Below the pieces are notes generated by a model that had not been told where the DNA came from, did not search any database, and saw only the letters and a program-made list of their open reading frames with translations. A stretch of 64,000 nt of DNA from Microbacterium horticulturae (lineage in GTDB: Bacteria; Actinomycetota; Actinomycetes; Actinomycetales; Microbacteriaceae), in contig NZ_CP119108.1 of assembly GCF_029094505.1 (NCBI RefSeq), positions 744,001 through 808,000 on the forward strand, read 5' to 3'. Of this stretch, positions 1-6,959 are shown piece after piece. The translations under genes were made by a program, and so were the position numbers. Within the stretch, counting starts at the first letter, position 1; every line of letters starts with the position of its first letter.

Positions 1-274
1 GGGCGACGTACGTGGCGATGGATGCTGCGCCGTACCCCGCGCACAGCAGGATGATCCCCGGTACGACGTAGTCGACGTAGTGGCCGTCCGAGTCGAGGGC
101 GCCGCCGAACACGAAGGTGAACAGCAGCATGAGCATCACGGGGAGCATGATCGACATGCTCAGCGTCTCGCCGTCGCGCAGCGACTGCAGCAGGCTGCGG
201 CGTACGAAGACGGACTCGGCGGACAGGCCTCGCAGCCGCGGGCGGGTGGGGCGGTCGAAGGTCAGAGCGGTCAT
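1..274 (-). CDS. ABC-2 type export permease (DrrB-like), N-terminal part; runs off the left edge
   Basis: Membrane subunit of an ABC exporter, probably partnering the ATPase encoded just upstream. Only about 91 N-terminal residues lie in the window. A basic cytoplasmic start (RPTRPRLRG, residues 9-17) is followed by a Met/Leu/Phe-rich first membrane segment (about 39-57) and by DYVVPGIIL (68-76), the motif that opens the second segment in DrrB/ABC-2 permeases. The start ATG overlaps the stop of the ATPase gene as ATGA, so the two are translationally coupled. Substrate cannot be told from the sequence; drugs or lipids are usual for this family (inference). Confidence 0.85.
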   Translation of the reverse strand, partial: MTALTFDRPTRPRLRGLSAESVFVRRSLLQSLRDGETLSMSIMLPVMLMLLFTFVFGGALDSDGHYVDYVVPGIILLCAGYGAASIATYVA

Positions 275-1161
275 GCGGACTCCCGGAGGGGTTCGGGCAC
301 CTGGGGTGCGGTGAGCGAGAGGAAGACGTCGTCGAGAGTGGGTCGGCGCAGCGACAGCGTGCCGTCGACGCCGGATGCCGCGAGCCGGTCGAGCGTGCGA
401 CGCACATCGTCGAGCGACCCGTCGGTCGCGGTCTCGTGGGCCGGAGCACCGCTCGCGTCGTGGACGACGAGGGTGTCGCCGCCGAGCAGCGACTTGAGCT
501 CCGCGGCGGTGCCGGTGCGGACGATGCGGCCCTCGTGCAGGATCGCGATGCGATCGGCGAGTCGATCGGCCTCCTCGAGGTACTGCGTCGTGAGGAAGAC
601 CGTGGTGCCGGCGTCCGCAAGGCCCCGGATCACACTCCACAACTCGAGCCGGCTGCGCGGATCGACGCCGGTCGTCGGCTCGTCCAAGAACAGCACCTGC
701 GGTGCGACGACGAAGCTCAGGGCGAGGTCGAGTCGCCGGCGCATGCCGCCGGAGTAGGTGGAGACCCGGCGCTTGGCCGCGTCGGTGAGCGCGAAGCGCT
801 GGAGCAGCTCGTCAGCGCGCAGACGGGCCGCCTGTGATGCCAACCCCGACAGGCGCCCGAGCATGACGAGATTCTCGAGGCCGGTGAGCATGTCGTCGAC
901 GGCGGCGGTCTGCCCGGTCAGGGCGATGCGGCCGCGCACACCCTGCGGGTCGCGGACGACATCGCAGCCCGCAACGAGCGCACGGCCGGCATCGGGGACG
1001 AGCAGGGTCGTCAGGATCGAGATCGTCGTCGTCTTGCCGGCGCCGTTCGAGCCGAGCAAGGCGAAGATCTCGCCCTGGGCGACCCTCAGATCCAGGCCCC
1101 GGAGCACCTGCTTCGAGCCATAGCCCTTCATCAGGCCGGTGATGTCGATGGCGGGGGACAT
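271..1161 (-). CDS. ABC transporter ATP-binding protein, daunorubicin-resistance DrrA type
   Basis: Cytoplasmic ATPase that would power the DrrB-like permease. Walker A GSNGAGKTT lies near residue 38, the signature YSGGM near 137 and Walker B VLFLDEP near 157; after about residue 230 comes the C-terminal extension typical of DrrA. The length of 296 is usual for the family. There are two adjacent ATG codons, at 1164 and 1161. The AAGGAG ribosome site is only 2 bases from the first and 5 from the second, so I chose 1161. The gene diverges from a TetR regulator, with candidate operators in the 80-base gap, which suggests repression lifted by the exported compound (inference). Confidence 0.92.
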   Translation of the reverse strand: MSPAIDITGLMKGYGSKQVLRGLDLRVAQGEIFALLGSNGAGKTTTISILTTLLVPDAGRALVAGCDVVRDPQGVRGRIALTGQTAAVDDMLTGLENLVMLGRLSGLASQAARLRADELLQRFALTDAAKRRVSTYSGGMRRRLDLALSFVVAPQVLFLDEPTTGVDPRSRLELWSVIRGLADAGTTVFLTTQYLEEADRLADRIAILHEGRIVRTGTAAELKSLLGGDTLVVHDASGAPAHETATDGSLDDVRRTLDRLAASGVDGTLSLRRPTLDDVFLSLTAPQVPEPLRESA

Positions 1162-1186
1162 CATGTCTCCTTTCTGTGTATGGATG

Positions 1187-1218
1187 AAACTGTTTATGAC
1201 GGTAACACACTGTTTACG
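1187..1218. promoter_or_regulatory. Candidate TetR operators: two ACTGTTTA direct repeats
   Basis: ACTGTTTA occurs at 1189-1196 and again at 1209-1216, exactly 20 bp apart, which is about two helical turns on the same DNA face. The first lies in the perfect palindrome AAACTGTTT (1187-1195). Both sit between the divergent ATPase and TetR genes and upstream of the TetR -10 box. Confidence 0.5.
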
Positions 1219-1231
1219 AGATATACAGAAC

Positions 1232-1237
1232 TAGGAT
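1232..1237 (+). promoter_or_regulatory. -10 box TAGGAT of the leaderless TetR gene at 1244
   Basis: TAGGAT ends 6 bases before the ATG at 1244 and no Shine-Dalgarno site precedes that codon, which fits a leaderless transcript. Confidence 0.6.
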
Positions 1238-1243
1238 GACGGA

Positions 1244-2146
1244 ATGAGTGAACAGCCGGAACTGCCGCGGGGCATAGCGCTGGCATGGGGCGTCGCCGCG
1301 AATCCGCAACGCGGTCCGAAGCGCGAGATGAGCGTCGAGAAGATCGTCGATGCCGCGATCGACCTCGCCGATGCCGAGGGGCTGACCGCTGTGTCCATGT
1401 CGGCCGTGGCATCCCGTCTCGGATTCACGCCCATGTCGCTCTATCGCTACGTCACCGCGAAGGACGAGCTCACACTGCTCATGCAGGAGACGGCGCTCGG
1501 TGCGCCGCCAGACGACGTCAACGAGGCTGAGAGCTGGCGAGAGCGGCTGACGGTCTACCATGACGCACTTATGGGCTCCTACCTCGCGCACCCGTGGGTG
1601 CTTGAGCTGCCGCTGGCGACGCTGACCGTCACACCGAACTCGGCCGCCTGGCTGGACGCCGGCATCGCTGCGCTCGTGGGCACGCCCCTTGATGACGACG
1701 CGCGGCTGTCGACGACGCTGCTTGTCAGCGGCCATGCGCGCTCGGCGGCCGCGGTCGTGGCCGAGCAGCACCGCGGTGCTGACTTCGGTGGCGTCGACAC
1801 GGACGGCGAGGGGGGAGTGCTCGATGCGCTCGTGACCGCCGATGCGTTTCCCGACCTCCGCCGGGCGATCGACGCCGGGGTGCTGCAGTCTGGGACCGAT
1901 CCGTTCCGCTTCGGACTCGAGCGCATCCTCGACGGCATCGCGGCGTATCTGGCGGGGCCGAATGTCGGTGAGACGGCTGCTGCGCTCCCCGCGCGTGCGG
2001 ATGACAGTGACGTGCACGGCGACAAGAAGTACCGCGAAGCGCGCAAGGCCGTCCGCGAAGCGGAGAAGGCACTGCGTGCGGCGCGTACGCATCAGCGTCA
2101 GACGCTGCGCGACGCACGCGAGCGTCAGGCCAAGCGCGCGACATGA
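1244..2146 (+). CDS. TetR/AcrR-family regulator with a long basic C-terminal tail
   Basis: Probable repressor of the divergent ABC exporter. The helix-turn-helix lies at about residues 30-75, ending in the conserved SLYRYVTAKDEL block where the recognition helix leads into the core. The middle of the 300-residue protein is the ligand-binding and dimerisation region. Unusually, the last 45 or so residues are a highly charged Arg/Lys/Glu/Ala helix (KKYREARKAVREAEKALRAA) that could form a coiled coil or give extra DNA contacts; many TetR proteins end near 200-220 residues. The start follows a -10 box by 6 bases. The ligand is unknown. Confidence 0.88.
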   Translation: MSEQPELPRGIALAWGVAANPQRGPKREMSVEKIVDAAIDLADAEGLTAVSMSAVASRLGFTPMSLYRYVTAKDELTLLMQETALGAPPDDVNEAESWRERLTVYHDALMGSYLAHPWVLELPLATLTVTPNSAAWLDAGIAALVGTPLDDDARLSTTLLVSGHARSAAAVVAEQHRGADFGGVDTDGEGGVLDALVTADAFPDLRRAIDAGVLQSGTDPFRFGLERILDGIAAYLAGPNVGETAAALPARADDSDVHGDKKYREARKAVREAEKALRAARTHQRQTLRDARERQAKRAT

Positions 2147-2202
2147 GCGCACAGCAGGTGTCACACCCGTCCCATGGGTTTACACAGCCCGCTCTGACAC
2201 CA

Positions 2203-2208
2203 TAGAGT
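2203..2208 (+). promoter_or_regulatory. Possible -10 box for the BldC-like gene
   Basis: TAGAGT lies 70 bases before the start at 2279. The gap 2147-2278 holds no gene; this is its only promoter-like element I see, and it would give a leader of about 65 bases. Confidence 0.3.
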
Positions 2209-2278
2209 GTGCTCAGCAGTGTGGGGCTGCGTGAGCTGGGGATCCATCAGCCGATGCTGGGGAAGGTAGAACGTAGAC

Positions 2279-2470
2279 ATGGCCGAACTGCCGGATGTGC
2301 GGTTTCTCACCGTCGCCGAGGTCGCCGAGATCATGCGGGTCTCGAAGATGACCGTGTACCGTCTCGTGCACTCCGGAGAGTTGCCTGCCGTACGCTTCGG
2401 CCGCAGCTATCGCGTTCCCGAATCTGCCGTCTCAGAGGCCTTGCAACGTCCCATCGCCGACGTCGGCTAG
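2279..2470 (+). CDS. Small helix-turn-helix DNA-binding protein, BldC / excisionase type
   Basis: A 63-residue protein made almost wholly of one MerR-like winged helix-turn-helix: FLTVAEVAEIMRVSKMTVYR (about 9-28), then the wing with GELPAVRFGRSYRV. This is the BldC/excisionase fold. BldC-like proteins in actinobacteria are chromosomal developmental or housekeeping regulators, not phage excisionases. The gene for ribosomal protein bS22 follows after 83 bases, the same pairing as Rv0500A and Rv0500B in Mycobacterium tuberculosis, which supports the chromosomal-regulator reading. Targets are unknown. Confidence 0.88.
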   Translation: MAELPDVRFLTVAEVAEIMRVSKMTVYRLVHSGELPAVRFGRSYRVPESAVSEALQRPIADVG

Positions 2471-2553
2471 ACTAGGACGAGGCATTTTTCCATCTGCCCG
2501 TTCCCGGGCGCGGGTGATTCCGCGTCCAGACCCCTGACGTTGTGAGGTTTCCC

Positions 2554-2652
2554 GTGGGTTCTGTCATCAAGAAGCGCCGCAAGCGCATGGCGAAGAAGAA
2601 GCACCGCAAGCTGCTTCGCAAGACTCGTCACCAGCGCCGCAACAAGAAGTAG
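2554..2652 (+). CDS. Small ribosomal protein bS22 (AURKAIP1/COX24-like), 32 residues
   Basis: A tiny, extremely basic protein beginning GSVIKKRRKRMAKKKHRK and ending QRRNKK. It matches the actinobacterial 30S-associated protein bS22 of about 33 residues, which binds 16S rRNA in the small subunit. It starts with GTG at 2554 and ends with TAG at 2652. A strong hairpin follows 14 bases later, so the transcript probably ends there. It is easily missed because of its size. Confidence 0.92.
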   Translation: MGSVIKKRRKRMAKKKHRKLLRKTRHQRRNKK

Positions 2653-2666
2653 CGGCTGAACACTGA

Positions 2667-2690
2667 GCGCCTGTCCTGCGGGACGGGCGC
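2667..2690 (+). terminator. Hairpin terminator after bS22
   Basis: A 10-bp stem (GCGCCTGTCC with GGACGGGCGC, one G-T pair) closes a TGCG loop. Only a short T/C stretch follows, as is common in high-GC actinobacteria. Confidence 0.65.
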
Positions 2691-2729
2691 TTCGTGTACG
2701 CATCAGGCGCTCGCAGAGGAAAGTCAGAC

Positions 2730-3023
2730 ATGAAGTCGATCACCGTTCAGCAGCTGCACGAGGTCGCGACGACCCCGCTCATCGACGTGCGCGAGGTGCA
2801 CGAGTACGAAGCCGGTCACATCGCCGGCGCTGTGAACATCCCGTTCTCGACATGGCGCGACCGGGTCGAAGAGTTCCCGAAAGAGCCGTTCCACGTCATC
2901 TGCGAGCTCGGCGGGCGCTCGGCCTCGGTCGCGCGAAAGCTCGATGCGGCCGGTTACGACGTCACCGACGTCGAGGGCGGCACCGCGGCCTGGATCGAGC
3001 AGGGCTTTCCGGTCGAGCACTGA
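2730..3023 (+). CDS. Single-domain rhodanese-like sulfurtransferase
   Basis: One rhodanese domain fills the 97-residue protein. The active loop is CELGGRS with the persulfide-forming Cys at about 58 and the Arg five residues on, the expected CX4R geometry. The CH2A-type motif LIDVREVHEYEAGHI (about 18-32) is also present. It probably moves sulfane sulfur in the cytoplasm, with an unknown partner. I chose the ATG at 2730 because AGAGGAAAG stands 8 bases upstream; an upstream in-frame Met at 2694 would add a non-conserved leader. It lies between bS22 and a redox-type gene. Confidence 0.9.
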   Translation: MKSITVQQLHEVATTPLIDVREVHEYEAGHIAGAVNIPFSTWRDRVEEFPKEPFHVICELGGRSASVARKLDAAGYDVTDVEGGTAAWIEQGFPVEH

Positions 3024-3062
3024 GCGCGGCTCGAGCGCCGAGCCCCGGCATCCCGCCCGCCA

Positions 3063-3068
3063 TAGGAT
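3063..3068 (+). promoter_or_regulatory. -10 box TAGGAT of the leaderless gene at 3075
   Basis: TAGGAT ends 6 bases before the GTG at 3075, with no ribosome-binding site. Confidence 0.6.
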
Positions 3069-3074
3069 GAGTGT

Positions 3075-3347
3075 GTGACCACGCTCACCCTCATCGGCAA
3101 GCCCGACTGCCATCTCTGCGACGTCGCGCACGGCGTCGTCGACCACGTCCTGGCCGAACTGCCCGAACGCGTGGCCTCGCAGGTCGAGGTGGTCGAGGCA
3201 TCCATCGCCGACGACCCCGCACTGTACGAGTTGTGGTGGGAGAAGATCCCGGTCGTGCTCATCGACGGACAGCTGCATGCGCACTGGCGTGTGGGCGCCG
3301 ACCGTCTGCGCGAGGCGCTGCTCGACGCGACGGCGGTCAAGCGATGA
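3075..3347 (+). CDS. Glutaredoxin-like protein (DUF836 family)
   Basis: A 90-residue thioredoxin-fold protein with a C-H-L-C redox pair at residues 12-15 after a beta strand (TLTLIGKPD), and a cis-proline context in KIPVVLIDG near 57-65. It likely reduces disulfides or mixed thiols in the cytoplasm; the partner is unknown. It is leaderless from GTG 3075. Its stop overlaps the start of the next gene as ATGA, so the two are coupled. The family is common in actinobacteria, and nothing here marks it as unusual. Confidence 0.85.
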   Translation: MTTLTLIGKPDCHLCDVAHGVVDHVLAELPERVASQVEVVEASIADDPALYELWWEKIPVVLIDGQLHAHWRVGADRLREALLDATAVKR

Positions 3348-3640
3348 CGCTGCGTCACGTGGTCGCGTGGAAGATGGCGGCGCAGGATGCCGCGACCCGC
3401 GCCGACCACGCCCGCCAGATCGCGGAGCGCCTCAACGCTCTCGTCGGTGTGGTGCCGACGATCGGCACGCTCACGGCAGGCGCGAACGTCGTCGACGGCA
3501 ATTGGGATGTCGCACTCGTCGCCGACTTCGCCGACAAGGCGGCGCTCGACGCCTACGCGGTGCACCCCGCGCACCAAGAGGTCGTCGCCTACGTGCGCAG
3601 CGTCGTCGCCGACCGCGTGGCGGTCGACTTCGAGCTGTAG
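3344..3640 (+). CDS. Dabb (stress-responsive A/B barrel) domain protein
   Basis: A 98-residue protein with the Dabb ferredoxin-like fold. It opens with LRHVVAWKM, the first strand with the family's conserved His, and contains DVALVADFADKAALDAYAVHP (about 60-80), which carries the typical YxxHPxH region. Such proteins form dimeric barrels; some are small enzymes such as cyclases or decarboxylases and many have no known role. The start ATG overlaps the stop of the glutaredoxin-like gene by 4 bases. It is convergent with the synthetase gene 11 bases downstream. Confidence 0.85.
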   Translation: MTLRHVVAWKMAAQDAATRADHARQIAERLNALVGVVPTIGTLTAGANVVDGNWDVALVADFADKAALDAYAVHPAHQEVVAYVRSVVADRVAVDFEL

Positions 3641-3651
3641 GCGGCTGCGCC

Positions 3652-4992
3652 TTACGGGGCGAGGCGGGTCGGGCCGCGGAACAGGAACGTCACCTCGCGG
3701 ATCGACGCCTCGCCCAGCAGCAGCATCAGCACGCGCGCCAGGCCCATGCCGAATCCGCCGTGGGGCGGCACTCCGTAGCGGAAGAAGTCGAGGTAGTGCT
3801 CGAGGCCCTCGAGCTTGAGGCCCTTCTCGAGCGCCTGCTTCTCGAGCACCTCGATGCGGTGCTCGCGCTGCGCACCGGTGGTGATCTCCACGCCCTTGAA
3901 CAGCAGGTCGTAGCTCTTGGTGAGTCCGGTGGCCTCGTCGACCATGTGGTAGAACGGGCGGATCCCGGCGTGGTAGTCGGTCACGAACACGAACTCGTGG
4001 CCGTACGTCTCTGCGACGTGGGCCGAGACCTGGCGCTCGCTCTCGGGGTCGAGGTCGCCGTCGGTGCGGGGGTTCTCGTAACCGCGGGCCTTGACGATCT
4101 CGTGGGCTTCTGCCAGCGGAATGCGCGGGAACGGCAGCGTCGGCACGACCACGTCGATGTCGAACAGCTCTTTGATCTCGTCGCCGTGCTTGTCTTTGAC
4201 CGCCTGAATCGCGGTGGCCAGCAGCTCCTCCTGCATGGTCGCGACGTCTTCGTGCGAGTCGATCCAGCTGATCTCGGCGTCGACGCTCGTGAACTCGGTC
4301 GCGTGCCGGCTCGTGAAGCTCGGGTCGGCGCGGTACACGTCGCCGATCTCGAAGACCTTGCCGAAGCCGGCGGCCTGCGCCATCTGCTTGAAGTGCTGCG
4401 GGCTCTGCGCGAGGTAGGCCGTCTTGTCTTCGAAGTAGGAGAGCGCGAACAGCTCGGCGTTCGACTCCGAGGGGCTCGACATGAGCTTGGGGGAGTGGAT
4501 CTCGATGTAGTCGCGGTCGATCCAGTACTGGCGCATCGCGTGCTCGAGCGTCGTCGAGACGCGGAAGATCAGGTTGTTGCGGCGCTGGCGCAGGTCGATG
4601 AAGCGCCAGTCCATGCGCTTGTCCATGCTCGAGTCCGACGCGATCGGCGTCTCGGGCAGGGCCGCCGACGCGACCTCGAGCGAGGTGAGCTTGACCTCGA
4701 TGCCGCCGAGCTTGACGCGCTCGTCGTGCTTGAGGTCGCCGGTCACCGTCAAGAACGTGCCGTGGGCGAGGTTCGAGATCGTGTCGGTGAGCGCGAGGGC
4801 CGCGGCATCCTGATCCGTCTTCTCAAGGTCGGGGCGCGTCGCGGGGTTCACCAGCTGCACGGCGCCGGTCTCATCGCGCAGGACGACGAACTGCACCTTC
4901 TTCTGATCGCGGACGGTCTCGACCCATCCCGACACAGAGACGGGGCCGTCTTCTCGGGCGGCGAGTTGGTTCACGAGGATGCGTTCAGTCAC
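3652..4992 (-). CDS. aspS: Aspartate-tRNA ligase of archaeal type (probable aspartate-tRNA(Asn) ligase)
   Basis: Class II aminoacyl-tRNA synthetase charging tRNA with aspartate. An N-terminal OB fold (about 10-100; VSGWVETVRDQKKVQ) binds the anticodon and the catalytic core follows. Motif 2 is seen as FEIGDVYRADPSFTSRH and motif 3 as GGFGMGLARVLMLL. At 446 residues it lacks the GAD insertion of the bacterial AspRS of about 590 residues, so it is the archaeal/eukaryal form, whose bacterial members often also load tRNA(Asn) for later amidation. Discrimination cannot be decided from this sequence alone. The GTG at 4992 was chosen because a TAGACT box lies 7 bases upstream and the residues before it are not conserved. 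Confidence 0.93.
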   Translation of the reverse strand: MTERILVNQLAAREDGPVSVSGWVETVRDQKKVQFVVLRDETGAVQLVNPATRPDLEKTDQDAAALALTDTISNLAHGTFLTVTGDLKHDERVKLGGIEVKLTSLEVASAALPETPIASDSSMDKRMDWRFIDLRQRRNNLIFRVSTTLEHAMRQYWIDRDYIEIHSPKLMSSPSESNAELFALSYFEDKTAYLAQSPQHFKQMAQAAGFGKVFEIGDVYRADPSFTSRHATEFTSVDAEISWIDSHEDVATMQEELLATAIQAVKDKHGDEIKELFDIDVVVPTLPFPRIPLAEAHEIVKARGYENPRTDGDLDPESERQVSAHVAETYGHEFVFVTDYHAGIRPFYHMVDEATGLTKSYDLLFKGVEITTGAQREHRIEVLEKQALEKGLKLEGLEHYLDFFRYGVPPHGGFGMGLARVLMLLLGEASIREVTFLFRGPTRLAP

Positions 4993-4999
4993 ACCGTCA

Positions 5000-5005
5000 A
5001 GTCTA
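5000..5005 (-). promoter_or_regulatory. -10 box TAGACT of leaderless aspS
   Basis: On the minus strand TAGACT ends 7 bases before the GTG start at 4992. Confidence 0.6.
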
Positions 5006-5066
5006 CGGGGCGGGATGCTGCGGCTTCTGTGCATGCGCTGGCCGGCCCCTGGCGCCGACCCGCGGC

Positions 5067-5420
5067 TCAGCCGTGCCGCTGCGCGATATTCAGCACGGCG
5101 CCGCCGGGCGAGCGCACGAAGAAGCGCCGCACGCCCCAGGCCTCGGTCACCAGCGGATGCACGATCTCGTAGCCCGCGGCGCGCATCGCCGCGTACAAGG
5201 CATCGACGTCGTCGACCTTGACGGTCGCGGCCGAGTCCTCAGGCGCTGTCGCGTCGCGGATCTGCACCTGCACGGCCGCCCCGGTCGACGGGTCGACGAA
5301 GCGCGTGACCCAGTCGTGCCCCATGGGTTGTTCGGCCATGCCGAGCTCGCCGACATAGAACCTCCGCGCGGCATCGAGGTCGGAGGCGTGCAGGTTCGGC
5401 ATGATCGCATCGACCGTCAT
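5067..5420 (-). CDS. VOC-family (glyoxalase/bleomycin-resistance-like) protein
   Basis: A 117-residue single VOC domain with two beta-alpha-beta-beta-beta modules: MPNLHASDLDAARRFYVGEL opens the first and VDDVDALYAAMRAAGYEIV the second, ending WGVRRFFVRSPGGAVLNIAQ. Metal ligands of true glyoxalase I are not clearly present, so it may be a binding protein or an enzyme on another substrate. The ATG at 5420 was chosen because the protein starts there with a conserved strand and a -10 box lies 7 bases before it. It faces away from the PLP enzyme gene. Confidence 0.85.
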   Translation of the reverse strand: MTVDAIMPNLHASDLDAARRFYVGELGMAEQPMGHDWVTRFVDPSTGAAVQVQIRDATAPEDSAATVKVDDVDALYAAMRAAGYEIVHPLVTEAWGVRRFFVRSPGGAVLNIAQRHG

Positions 5421-5427
5421 GCCGGCG

Positions 5428-5433
5428 ACGATA
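5428..5433 (-). promoter_or_regulatory. -10 box TATCGT of the VOC gene
   Basis: On the minus strand TATCGT ends 7 bases before the ATG at 5420. Confidence 0.5.
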
Positions 5434-5465
5434 CCGCGGGTGCCGGCATCCCGCACCCGTCCGCC

Positions 5466-5471
5466 TAAGCT
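5466..5471 (+). promoter_or_regulatory. -10 box TAAGCT of the leaderless PLP enzyme gene
   Basis: TAAGCT ends 6 bases before the GTG at 5478. An earlier in-frame GTG at 5472 would abut the box, so 5478 is the better start. Confidence 0.6.
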
Positions 5472-5477
5472 GTGCGG

Positions 5478-6911
5478 GTGACCTTCGATGACGCAGCGAT
5501 CCTGGCCGAGCTCGACGCCCTGCGCGCGGCCGATGCGCCCACCCATGGCGGGCGGGTGCTCTCCTATGTGTACGACGCGGGGATGCCGCAGCTCGATGAG
5601 CTCGCCGCAGAAGCGGCGCGCCGCATGCAGGCCGTCAACGGCCTCGACCCGACGACCTTCACCTCGGTCGCGGCGCTCGAGCGCGACGTGTTGGCCTTCG
5701 CCCTCGAGACGCTCGGTGGTGCGGCCGGCACCGTCACCAGCGGCGGCACCGAGTCGTGCCTGCTGGCGGTGAAGACCGCGCGCGATCTGTGGCGCGCGGG
5801 AGGCGGCAGCGGCATCGGGCGGATCGTCGCGCCCGTGACCGCGCACGCCGCGTTCCGCAAGGCGGCCGAGCTCTTTGATCTGCGCTTCGACGGGGTTCCC
5901 GTCGATCCGGCGACCGGCACTCTCGACGCCTCCGCGATCACCGCGCGCCTGGGCGACGATGTCGCGCTCGTGGTGGTCTCGGCGCCGTCGTATCCGTTCG
6001 CGGCGATGGACCCGATCGCCGACGTCGCGGCCGCGTGCGCGGCATCCGGCATCTCCTGCCACGTCGACGCGTGCATCGGCGGATGGATCCTGCCGTTCTG
6101 GCCCGACGACGTGCCCGAGTGGACCCTGCGCGTGCCCGGGGTGACGAGCCTGTCGGCCGACCTGCACAAGTACGGCTACGCGCCCAAAGGTGTGAGCGTG
6201 CTGCTGCACGCCACGCGCGACCGCCAGCGTGCACAGTACTTCGCGACCACGGACTGGCCCGGCTACCCGGTCGTGAACCCGACGCTGCTGGGCTCGAAGT
6301 CGGCGGGTGCCCTGGCCGCCGCCTGGGCCATCATCCGCGCGCTGGGTACTGACGGGTTCCGCGACCTCGCCGCTCGCACGGCGCAGGCCACTCACGCATT
6401 GAGCGCCGCGATCGGCGGCATCGAGGGGCTGCGGGTCGTCGGCTCGCCCACCGGCCCGCTGTTGGCGGTCGCGACCGACGAGCAGGCGGCGCCCGACCGC
6501 CGCGTCGACCCGCACCACTGGTCCGACGCGGCACGTGCGGCGGGGTGGATGCTGCAGCAGCAGCCCGGCTTGGTCCAGGGTGACGGCACCCGGCTGCCCC
6601 ACACCACGCACCTGACCGTGACACCGGTGACCGATGCCGCGGCCCTCGTACCCGATCTGGTCGCCGCCGCCGACGCCGCGCGCGGTGTGCCCCCGGTAGA
6701 CGCCGAGCAGGTGCGTCAGACGCTGCCTGCGCAGCTGCCCGCCACGCTCGATGCCGATACCGCCGGCGCCCTGCTGCAGGGCATGGGCCTGGGCGGCGGA
6801 GGAGCGCTCCCCGAGCAGATGGCGCCATTTCTCGCGCTGGTCGAGGCGTTGCCGCACCCGGTCGTGGAGCGGCTGCTCGTCGAGCTGCTCGCACGTGCGG
6901 TCGAGCCGTGA
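5478..6911 (+). CDS. PLP-dependent decarboxylase/lyase of the sphingosine-1-phosphate lyase-like group
   Basis: Fold-type I pyridoxal-phosphate enzyme of 477 residues. The cofactor lysine is K231 in the motif HKYGYAPKG, the hallmark of sphingosine-1-phosphate lyases and their bacterial relatives; the phosphate-binding SGGTES (near 93) and HVDACIGG (near 195) also fit. Bacterial members are usually annotated as pyridoxal-dependent decarboxylases or lyases acting on phospho- or amino compounds. The N-terminal membrane anchor of eukaryotic S1P lyase is absent. An Ala/Gly-rich C-terminal tail follows the catalytic core. The substrate is unknown and the neighbours give no clue. Confidence 0.82.
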   Translation: MTFDDAAILAELDALRAADAPTHGGRVLSYVYDAGMPQLDELAAEAARRMQAVNGLDPTTFTSVAALERDVLAFALETLGGAAGTVTSGGTESCLLAVKTARDLWRAGGGSGIGRIVAPVTAHAAFRKAAELFDLRFDGVPVDPATGTLDASAITARLGDDVALVVVSAPSYPFAAMDPIADVAAACAASGISCHVDACIGGWILPFWPDDVPEWTLRVPGVTSLSADLHKYGYAPKGVSVLLHATRDRQRAQYFATTDWPGYPVVNPTLLGSKSAGALAAAWAIIRALGTDGFRDLAARTAQATHALSAAIGGIEGLRVVGSPTGPLLAVATDEQAAPDRRVDPHHWSDAARAAGWMLQQQPGLVQGDGTRLPHTTHLTVTPVTDAAALVPDLVAAADAARGVPPVDAEQVRQTLPAQLPATLDADTAGALLQGMGLGGGGALPEQMAPFLALVEALPHPVVERLLVELLARAVEP

Positions 6912-6946
6912 CCGATCTCTCAGCGCCTTCTGAAGGATCCCGACCG

Positions 6947-6952
6947 TAAACT
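6947..6952 (+). promoter_or_regulatory. -10 box TAAACT of the histidine phosphatase operon
   Basis: TAAACT ends 7 bases before the GTG at 6960. The spacer GGAGGGC also resembles a ribosome site, so the transcript could be leaderless or nearly so. Confidence 0.55.
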
Positions 6953-6959
6953 GGAGGGC

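Noticed and set aside
2279..2470. Phage excisionase
   Set aside because: No phage genes are near; the pairing with bS22 matches the conserved chromosomal BldC-like arrangement.
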